A stretch of 6,074 bases of DNA from Flavobacteriaceae bacterium (lineage in GTDB: Bacteria; Bacteroidota; Bacteroidia; Flavobacteriales; Flavobacteriaceae). Each line of letters begins with the position of its first letter. The stretch's first letter is position 1. The notes below the pieces were generated by a model. The model was not told the origin of the DNA, made no database searches, and saw only the letters and a program-made list of their open reading frames with translations. This document shows, piece after piece, positions 1 through 5,179 of the stretch. The position numbers and the translations under genes are program-made. The stretch is taken from contig WFZY01000149.1 in assembly GCA_015489265.1 (NCBI GenBank), positions 1 through 6,074 of the forward strand. Direction: 5' to 3'.

Positions 1-62
1 AACTGCGCAAAAGTAGCTTTTGTTAAAAACAACAACGCAAAAATTAAAAATACTTTTTTCAT
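1..62 (-). CDS. gldN: GldN (PorN-type) T9SS ring protein, N-terminal signal peptide only
   Basis: Only the first 20 codons are in the window; the gene runs off the left edge. The ATG at 62-60 opens a frame with two lysines (residues 2-3), a hydrophobic stretch of Val, Phe, Leu, Ile and Ala (4-13), then Lys-Ala-Thr-Phe-Ala-Gln. This is a classic Sec signal peptide, with signal peptidase I probably cutting after ATFA and leaving an N-terminal Gln, a common end for exported Bacteroidota proteins. There is no lipobox cysteine. The identity comes from position: it follows gldK, gldL and gldM in the same orientation with a 50-bp gap, and gldN is the next gene in the canonical cluster. In known systems GldN is a periplasmic protein that forms a ring with GldK under the outer membrane. 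The visible residues alone would not identify it, so the name is inferred from synteny. Confidence 0.8.
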   Translation of the reverse strand, partial: MKKVFLIFALLFLTKATFAQ

Positions 63-85
63 TTGAAATTGTTTATTTATTGTAT

Positions 86-99
86 TGAGCTTAAGCTCA
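86..99. repeat. Perfect 14-bp palindrome in the gldM-gldN gap
   Basis: TGAGCTTAAGCTCA is a perfect inverted repeat in the middle of the 50-bp gap between the gldM stop and the gldN start. In the minus-strand transcript it can fold as a 5-bp stem (UGAGC/GCUCA) with a UUAA loop. No U-run follows, so it is not a typical intrinsic terminator, and reading through to gldN is expected. It could be an RNA processing or stability element, a weak attenuator, a protein-binding site, or chance. It is the most GC-containing stem in the otherwise AT-rich intergenic DNA. Confidence 0.5.
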
Positions 100-112
100 T
101 TCTATTCAATGA

Positions 113-1687
113 TTAATTGATAATTTCTATAATAACCGGTGAAACTTTTTTAATTTGATAACCAGAGCTACCTTTTAAGAAAGCTTTGATATTATAAATT
201 TGAACATTTTGTCCACGTTTTACACGACGTAATAATTGTTTGGCTTTGGCATCTAAATGCGTTCCGTTAACACGTAAGGTCGGTTGTCCGGGGACTTTAA
301 AGTCAAAGCTTCTGACACCGAGTTTGACATCAAAATCAAAATCAGGTAATGTAGCCCCAACAGTGGATAAGCCTAAGTTACGCTTGGGCATTTTGATGAC
401 ACCGCTTTCACCACGTACAGTACCAACCGGTGGTGGAATGTTTTTCACACGGAAGGTTTTGCTGTCAGACACCGGTTTACCGTTAATTTTACCGGATACT
501 TTAATTTGAACGGTTTTTCCTTTATATTTAGTAACATCCATCACATATTTACCGGTACTGACTTTGGTTAAACCCGGAGCAGAAACATGTACTTGGTTAT
601 CAGGTACACCCGGTATAGAAATGGACAATGGATTTTTAACCCCACGATACACGACATTCATTTTGTCGGCAGAAATAACCGCACTATTAGGAACCGGAAT
701 AACGGCATATTTGATTACGAAAGGTAAAGGTATGTCTTTTCCATTTTCGTTAAAGACAATTTTACCTTTCACTTCTTTATCGCCAACATTGCCTGCCGGA
801 ATATCCAAATGTACATAGCCACTGGTTAACTGTTCTTTAGGAACCGGTTTGCCATTTAAGATAACTTCTTTAAAGCTCATAGTGCTATCCACACGACCCA
901 ACGCTACTTTACCGGTAACTTTTTCACCGGGGAAATAAGCAGATTTATCTAATACAACAACAGGTTCATAGTTCGTTACTGATACGTCAGAAGCCATTTG
1001 ACCACGAAGCATAGTGGATAAAACTTCATTTTCAGTTTCTTTGGCTTTATTGACATAACTATCTAATTTAAACATAGTTGAAACGGTAGGAAAACCTTCA
1101 AAATTGGCCATTAACCAGGGCTCAACGCGTTTACCTTTTTTTCCGTGCTTCACATCAGCCGTATTAAAACGCTGCATGATATTATTTTTCATTTCGGCTG
1201 ATAATGGTTTGCCGTCAATTTTTAAATTTAAAAGATAGTTTCTATAATCTTCTATTTTTTGTTGAAATTCTTTAGCTTTCTTAGTAATTTTTCCATTTAA
1301 GAAGAACATATCATCAACGGTAGATGATTTATCCATACTTTCATAGTCTAATTCTTTTGGGATTTTACCTTTAAATTCTTTCTTTAGAATTTCATTTTTT
1401 AAATTTTCAATATAAGCTTTGAAATCATTTGATTTTGACTCCAACTGATTAGCCAATTTACTTTTTTCGCTATATTTAGCGGGCTGCTCTTTAGCTTTTT
1501 GTGCTAAAGTTTGCAATAAATATTGATTGGACTTGGTTTTCATTTTGGTAGCTGCCACCACTTCTTCTGAAGATTTTCCAAAAGCCGAAAGGACTTTTTT
1601 GGACATTTGCAGTGCCAACATCGCAATAAAGACCAAATACATCAAATTGATCATTTTCTGTCTAGCTGATAATTTACCTCCTGCCAT
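113..1687 (-). CDS. gldM: GldM (PorM-type), T9SS motor/shaft subunit
   Basis: This 524-residue protein is recognised by its N-terminus, starting MAGGKLSARQKMINLMYLVF, which is the near-invariant GldM signature. A short cytoplasmic tip holding Arg9 is followed by one transmembrane helix (about residues 13-34, with Tyr17), and the rest lies in the periplasm. Residues about 36-225 are helical and lysine/glutamate rich, matching the first periplasmic domain. About 226-330, 331-415 and 416-524 are beta-rich and match domains two to four (approximate borders, by comparison with known GldM structures). In the known system a GldM dimer sits inside a GldL pentamer, is driven by the proton gradient, and reaches the GldK/GldN ring at the outer membrane. 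Length is normal for the family and the frame is intact. The ATG at 1687 is chosen because it gives the family N-terminus; no Shine-Dalgarno is seen, only an A-rich leader. It lies 60 bp after gldL and 50 bp before gldN. Confidence 0.97.
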   Translation of the reverse strand: MAGGKLSARQKMINLMYLVFIAMLALQMSKKVLSAFGKSSEEVVAATKMKTKSNQYLLQTLAQKAKEQPAKYSEKSKLANQLESKSNDFKAYIENLKNEILKKEFKGKIPKELDYESMDKSSTVDDMFFLNGKITKKAKEFQQKIEDYRNYLLNLKIDGKPLSAEMKNNIMQRFNTADVKHGKKGKRVEPWLMANFEGFPTVSTMFKLDSYVNKAKETENEVLSTMLRGQMASDVSVTNYEPVVVLDKSAYFPGEKVTGKVALGRVDSTMSFKEVILNGKPVPKEQLTSGYVHLDIPAGNVGDKEVKGKIVFNENGKDIPLPFVIKYAVIPVPNSAVISADKMNVVYRGVKNPLSISIPGVPDNQVHVSAPGLTKVSTGKYVMDVTKYKGKTVQIKVSGKINGKPVSDSKTFRVKNIPPPVGTVRGESGVIKMPKRNLGLSTVGATLPDFDFDVKLGVRSFDFKVPGQPTLRVNGTHLDAKAKQLLRRVKRGQNVQIYNIKAFLKGSSGYQIKKVSPVIIEIIN

Positions 1688-1690
1688 TAT

Positions 1691-1708
1691 GTAATATTTT
1701 TTTAGTTA
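1691..1708 (-). promoter_or_regulatory. A-rich translation leader of gldM, shared with gldL
   Basis: On the minus strand this reads TAACTAAAAAAATATTAC and ends 3 nt before the gldM ATG. It matches 16 of 18 bases of the leader in front of gldL (2406-2423), the only differences being two adjacent bases in the middle. Bacteroidota mostly initiate without a Shine-Dalgarno and favour A-rich upstream sequence, so a role as an initiation region or ribosome contact is plausible. The function is inferred; the similarity is visible in the sequence. Confidence 0.4.
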
Positions 1709-1747
1709 ATAAATAGTTTAAGTTAAGATTAGTAAAAAACAATTCTA

Positions 1748-2404
1748 CTATTTTTTAACATTCATGGCTGAAAGCATACCGCCGTAAACATCATTTAAGC
1801 TGGCCAAATTATCTTTAAGTTTAGCCATATTATCTTTTAATTGTTCGGCGTAAGCAGCAGTTTCTTCATTGGCAGTAGCGTTTTTATTAACGCTATCCAA
1901 TTGTACTTTATAAAGCGAATTCAAATTTTCCAATTGAGATGAAGCCATTGCTAATTCTTCAGCATATTTTCTGGTTGAGCCGGCTGCATCGGTAACAACA
2001 TCCATGCTTTTTGCGGCTTCGTGCAATTTGTTGATGCTTTCCCCTAAGCTCTTCATTAAATTAGAATCTAATTGGGCTTCTTGCAGCATTTTATCTAATT
2101 TTTCAGATAAACGGGCTTCCAATTCAGCTTCGGTTTTATCTTTTCGTTTGCGTGGCGCACCACCGGCTAATTCGGGGTAAACCAAAGACCAATCCAACTC
2201 ATCTTCTTGCGGTTCAAAGGCAGAAAAGAAAAAGATAAATGCTTCCGTTCCTAAACCTATCATTAACAGGACATCACCAGGAATACCTAAAATGGGCATG
2301 TGTAAGATTTTACCCAATGCTCCCAAAATAACAACTGATGCACCTATACTATATGCCATATGGAATATAGTCTTAATTTTTTTTGATGATTTAAATAATG
2401 CCAT
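1748..2404 (-). CDS. gldL: GldL (PorL-type), T9SS motor membrane subunit
   Basis: A 218-residue protein with the GldL plan: a short basic N-terminus, two transmembrane helices (about residues 14-34 and 43-63) joined by a turn at MPILGIPGD, then a cytoplasmic tail. The conserved block around EPQEDELDW (64-72) follows helix two. Polar residues in or next to the helices are Tyr18, Lys32, His35, Glu54 and Glu64. They match, with a constant offset of five, the residues I recall as functionally important in Flavobacterium johnsoniae GldL (Tyr13, Lys27, His30, Glu49, Glu59), so the proton-coupling apparatus looks complete. Residues about 90-218 are charged and heptad-like, suggesting a cytoplasmic coiled coil. 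In the known system five GldL copies surround a GldM dimer and convert the proton gradient into rotation. The ATG at 2404 gives the usual family start; the gene ends in TAG 60 bp before gldM. Confidence 0.96.
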   Translation of the reverse strand: MALFKSSKKIKTIFHMAYSIGASVVILGALGKILHMPILGIPGDVLLMIGLGTEAFIFFFSAFEPQEDELDWSLVYPELAGGAPRKRKDKTEAELEARLSEKLDKMLQEAQLDSNLMKSLGESINKLHEAAKSMDVVTDAAGSTRKYAEELAMASSQLENLNSLYKVQLDSVNKNATANEETAAYAEQLKDNMAKLKDNLASLNDVYGGMLSAMNVKK

Positions 2405-2405
2405 A

Positions 2406-2423
2406 GTAATAAGTTTTTAGTTA
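2406..2423 (-). promoter_or_regulatory. A-rich translation leader of gldL, shared with gldM
   Basis: On the minus strand this reads TAACTAAAAACTTATTAC and ends one base before the gldL ATG. Sixteen of 18 bases are identical to the gldM leader at 1691-1708. No equivalent is seen before gldK or gldN. It overlaps a short CTAA triplication (2417-2428). A role in setting translation of the two motor subunits is inferred, not shown. Confidence 0.4.
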
Positions 2424-2470
2424 GTTAGTAATTAGAGTTTATTGTTTTATTGTTTGTTAATTTTTGTTAA
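2417..2470. repeat. Short low-complexity direct repeats in the gldK-gldL gap
   Basis: The 66-bp gap contains three small direct repeats: TTAG three times in tandem (2417-2428), ATTGTTTT next to ATTGTTTG (2441-2456), and TTTGTTAA twice, 10 bp apart (2453-2460 and 2463-2470). All are AT-rich. They may be slippage products or simple-sequence drift. No hairpin with a U-run is formed, so the gap gives no sign of termination between gldK and gldL. Confidence 0.4.
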
Positions 2471-3844
2471 TTAATGTTGACCTTTGCGAGCTAATTTTCT
2501 AGCATTTACCCCCATAAAGTCTTGCACACATCTAAAGCCGATATAACTGCGGGCGGTATCAGCATATTCATAGGCTCTGGAATGTACTTGAATAAAATAT
2601 TTAACATCTTTCCATGAACCACCTCTAACAATCTTTCTTTTGTTAGCATAAGCATCGGTTGTTGGATTAAATGAGGCACCGAAATAATAAGAATCGGGAT
2701 AATAAGATGAGTTGGTCCATTCGGCTACATTACCTGCCATATTATAAAGGTTATAACCGTTTGGATTATAGGATTTGGCTCGCGCTGTAAAGACTGCTTG
2801 ATCAGAACCATAATCACCTCTTAAAGGCTTAAAGTTTGCCAAGAAACAACCTTGTTCATTCATCGTATAAGGACCGCCCCAAGGATAGTCATTACCTTCC
2901 ATACCACCGCGAGCGGCATATTCCCATTCAGCTTCAGTCGGCAAACGGAAGTTGTGTAATGGAGCTCTTTTTTTACTTCTCAAAAACCAAGTCATTTTTT
3001 TAGTTCTATAATCGGCAAATGCTGTTGCTTGATACCAATTGACGCCTACTACCGGATAATCACTGTAAGCATCATGCCAAAAATAATCGTTGTGCATGGG
3101 GTCATTATACGCATACATAAAATCTTTAACCCACACTGTTGTGTCGGGATATACTTGAATAACCGTATCCTTAATATGTTGAGAGCGTTTTTCACCTTTA
3201 CGAGCTGCTTCTCCGGTATCATAACGACGTAGTTTGTAAACAAATTTATTAACGTCGAACATACGTTCGGCATCACCGGTTTCTTCTATAGGCAAGTACA
3301 TAGAATCCATAACTTCGGCATAGTATTCATCCGGAAATTTGTTGACATTAAAGATCAACGGTACTTTCCAATTGAGTACTTTTCCGGCATTTTCATCATC
3401 AGGATTACTCAAACTGCCATAAGTATTCATCATATATTTATTGTAGGCATTTTTTACGGTATCCAAAGATTTGAACATATATTTACCTATACCTTTTTTA
3501 GGTGTTGCCTCCATTTCTTCAGCTAAAACCGCCAAACGATATCTGATAATGGAATCACGAACATAATTTACAAACTCACGATATTCGGCATTTGTAATTT
3601 CGGTTTCGTCCATATAAAACGCTCTAACCGTAACAGTTCTGGTTGGAGCATTTAAGGCATATTCCTTATCTTCATTTTGCTTACCCATAACAAAGGCACC
3701 GCCCGGTATCAAACTCATACCATAAGGTTGATAGGGATGCCAAGAGTGTCCTTTTACACCGACAATCTCTCCACGTTGGTAGTTATTTCCACATCCTGTT
3801 AATAAAGTAGCAATGATAGCGGAAAAAGCTATAAGTTTTTTCAT
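2471..3844 (-). CDS. gldK: GldK (PorK-type), T9SS outer-membrane ring lipoprotein with FGE-like fold
   Basis: This 457-residue protein starts with a lipoprotein signal: lysines 2-3, a hydrophobic core, and a lipobox LTGC with Cys18 as the lipidated residue. No acidic surface-export motif follows Cys18, fitting an inner-face outer-membrane anchor. The body has the formylglycine-generating-enzyme (SUMF1) fold: IPGGAFVMG (46-54), DETEITNAEYREF (79-91), PVVGVNWYQATAFADY (264-279), RLPTEAEWEYAARGG (300-314), NLYNMAGNVAEW (365-376), VRGGSWKD (406-413) and IGFRCV (435-440). A roughly 150-residue insert separates the second and third blocks, as known for GldK. The catalytic cysteine pair of true FGE enzymes is missing after VRGGSW; the only cysteines are 18, 333 and 439. 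It is therefore structural, forming a periplasmic ring with GldN that meets GldM. It is the first gene of the cluster, downstream of a 191-bp intergenic region with promoter-like boxes. The ATG at 3844 is set by the signal peptide. Confidence 0.96.
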   Translation of the reverse strand: MKKLIAFSAIIATLLTGCGNNYQRGEIVGVKGHSWHPYQPYGMSLIPGGAFVMGKQNEDKEYALNAPTRTVTVRAFYMDETEITNAEYREFVNYVRDSIIRYRLAVLAEEMEATPKKGIGKYMFKSLDTVKNAYNKYMMNTYGSLSNPDDENAGKVLNWKVPLIFNVNKFPDEYYAEVMDSMYLPIEETGDAERMFDVNKFVYKLRRYDTGEAARKGEKRSQHIKDTVIQVYPDTTVWVKDFMYAYNDPMHNDYFWHDAYSDYPVVGVNWYQATAFADYRTKKMTWFLRSKKRAPLHNFRLPTEAEWEYAARGGMEGNDYPWGGPYTMNEQGCFLANFKPLRGDYGSDQAVFTARAKSYNPNGYNLYNMAGNVAEWTNSSYYPDSYYFGASFNPTTDAYANKRKIVRGGSWKDVKYFIQVHSRAYEYADTARSYIGFRCVQDFMGVNARKLARKGQH

Positions 3845-3892
3845 AAATATGTTAAATTTAATCGTGTTATTTCAATATATAATTTCAGCGCA

Positions 3893-3925
3893 CAAATATA
3901 AAAATAAAATATAATCAAAAACAAA
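3893..3925 (-). promoter_or_regulatory. Candidate gldKLMN promoter, proximal
   Basis: On the minus strand TTTG (3925-3922) is followed after 21 bp by TATATTTG (3900-3893). This fits the Bacteroidota primary sigma-factor pattern of TTTG near -33 and TAnnTTTG near -7 with a spacer of about 17-23 bp. Transcription would start near 3888, giving a leader of about 45 nt before the gldK ATG. Its location directly ahead of the first gld gene supports the call, but the DNA is AT-rich and such matches can arise by chance. Confidence 0.55.
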
Positions 3926-3982
3926 TTTTCTCAATTAATATTTGCATTTTGATTATTTCCATAATAAATAAACATTATCATC

Positions 3983-4016
3983 CAAATATAATAATTTTTT
4001 TAGATTTAGATGGCAA
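3983..4016 (-). promoter_or_regulatory. Candidate second gldKLMN promoter, distal
   Basis: A second TATATTTG (3990-3983, minus strand) has a TTG 23 bp upstream (4016-4014), at the limit of the accepted spacing and with a weaker -33 element than the proximal site. If used, it would give a leader of about 130 nt before gldK. Less likely than the proximal candidate. Confidence 0.3.
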
Positions 4017-4035
4017 TTATAAATCACATATGTAA

Positions 4036-5178
4036 TTATATGCTTATTTTATTAATAATTCGCAAAATCCTTTTAGTTATTTGCCCTTTTAAAGCCTCTT
4101 GATAATCATTTTCAGAGCATGGCATTAACCGATTATTTGTCTCAAACTGAGATAGTTTAAACCACCAACGATTGGTTTTTTGATTTTTATAAAAGATTAA
4201 TTTTAAAACATCATTCTCAACATAAAATTTTAACAATTCCGGTTTTGAAATCTCAGGATACTCTACTTGATTCTTATGTTTACCATCTATATAATACCAT
4301 AACATTTGACTTATCAAGTTGGCGCCGGTTAATCTTTTGTCCAAAAGCGGATTGTACTCAAAGACACCGAAAAACTTATTTTTAGGTGCAATACCTGACA
4401 GCCGCGCCAATTGGCATATTTCAATACCGTCAAAGCCATTGGGCATCCCTTGCTTTTGTGCGGGCATATCGGCATATTTTATACTTCTAGTATCCACACT
4501 TACGATATGGGCTTCTCGCAATTCGGGTTCTGCCTCATTAATATCTTTTTTCAAATCGCCCAAATTAAAATAATCAATATATAATTGATCCAGTATTTTA
4601 AACTTTGACGGATGGTTGAAAAAACTTTGAACCCCAAACAAACCCAGATTTTGTAATTGCGAATTTTGTTTGCTCAATATCTCTGTTAAATAATTTTCAT
4701 TATCGGTTTCGTTATCTGTCAATGAACTATCAATAAACGCGTCTATAACGCTCAAATTATATACTTTATTGTTTAAATCATAATAATTTGTTAAACCCAG
4801 TGTCACATCTTGACTACCGCCTAAAATTATTAGTGATGCATCAACCGGTAAAAGAGAAAGTAGTTCTTGTAAATATTCATAAGTTTGTTGTGGTGATTTG
4901 GTGTTACGCAAATTGCCCAAGTCACAAATATTTAGGTGCCATTCACCCGGAAACAGTTTATAAAATGCTTGCCGGATGGCATCCGGTGCTAAATTGGTGC
5001 CTTCATTATCGATAGCATTCCGGTCCTCACCTACCCCTATTATGACAATGTCAGCTTTATGGATATCCGGAAAATGATTTTCGGTGTAGGGTTGAATTGC
5101 ACCGGCAATATTTCCATATGATTTTGCCGTTTTAAAATCGAAATGTCCGGATAAAGGGCTTAATAAATTCTTAAGCAT
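4036..5178 (-). CDS. Degenerate arginase/ureohydrolase-fold protein, probably non-catalytic
   Basis: A 380-residue soluble protein without signal peptide. The arginase family outline is visible: IIGVGEDRNA (46-55), GGSQD (120-124), DAFID (146-150), SVDTR (227-231) and FEYNPLLD (273-280). Active family members use GGxHD, DxHxD and SxDxD to bind two manganese ions. Here the first His is Gln123, the His of the second motif is Phe148, and the second Asp of the third motif is Arg231; Asp124, Asp146, Asp150, Asp229 and Glu274 remain. Metal binding of the normal kind is therefore unlikely, and labels such as formimidoylglutamase or arginase should not be read as activity. About 75 C-terminal residues (305-380, rich in Trp, Lys and Asn) go beyond the usual fold. 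The ATG lies one base after the topA stop (TAAAATG), implying coupled translation with topA. Its position just before gldK suggests, without proof, a link to T9SS. The frame is intact, so this is not a pseudogene in the ordinary sense. Confidence 0.85.
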   Translation of the reverse strand: MLKNLLSPLSGHFDFKTAKSYGNIAGAIQPYTENHFPDIHKADIVIIGVGEDRNAIDNEGTNLAPDAIRQAFYKLFPGEWHLNICDLGNLRNTKSPQQTYEYLQELLSLLPVDASLIILGGSQDVTLGLTNYYDLNNKVYNLSVIDAFIDSSLTDNETDNENYLTEILSKQNSQLQNLGLFGVQSFFNHPSKFKILDQLYIDYFNLGDLKKDINEAEPELREAHIVSVDTRSIKYADMPAQKQGMPNGFDGIEICQLARLSGIAPKNKFFGVFEYNPLLDKRLTGANLISQMLWYYIDGKHKNQVEYPEISKPELLKFYVENDVLKLIFYKNQKTNRWWFKLSQFETNNRLMPCSENDYQEALKGQITKRILRIINKISI

Positions 5179-5179
5179 T

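Larger units (their letters stand above)
3845..4035. other. Intergenic region between the arginase-fold gene and gldK
   Basis: A 191-bp, strongly AT-rich stretch with no gene, the longest non-coding DNA in the window. It holds two identical TATATTTG boxes in the direction of gldK, 90 bp apart (3893-3900 and 3983-3990). Near the arginase-fold gene's stop there is a small palindrome, ACATATGT (4026-4033). I see no GC-rich hairpin followed by a U-run, so a classical terminator for the upstream gene is not visible and some read-through into gldK is possible. Confidence 0.6.

Noticed and set aside
86..99. Intrinsic terminator between gldM and gldN
   Set aside because: The stem is only 5 bp and no U-run follows on the minus-strand transcript; gldN begins only 24 bases downstream.
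240..818. Plus-strand open frames opposite gldM
   Set aside because: They lie antisense inside a long, confidently identified gene, have no recognisable domains or initiation context, and are reading-frame shadows.
3029..3276. Open frames on both strands inside gldK
   Set aside because: They overlap the FGE-like coding sequence in other frames and have no family features.
4026..4033. ACATATGT palindrome after the arginase-fold gene as an operator or terminator
   Set aside because: Eight bases in AT-rich DNA is easily expected by chance, there is no extended stem and no second copy was seen.
4319..5015. Plus-strand open frames opposite the arginase-fold gene
   Set aside because: Antisense shadows without recognisable protein features.
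4036..5178. Active formimidoylglutamase or arginase
   Set aside because: The histidines of both His-containing metal motifs and one key aspartate are replaced, and no histidine-utilisation or arginine-catabolism genes are nearby.
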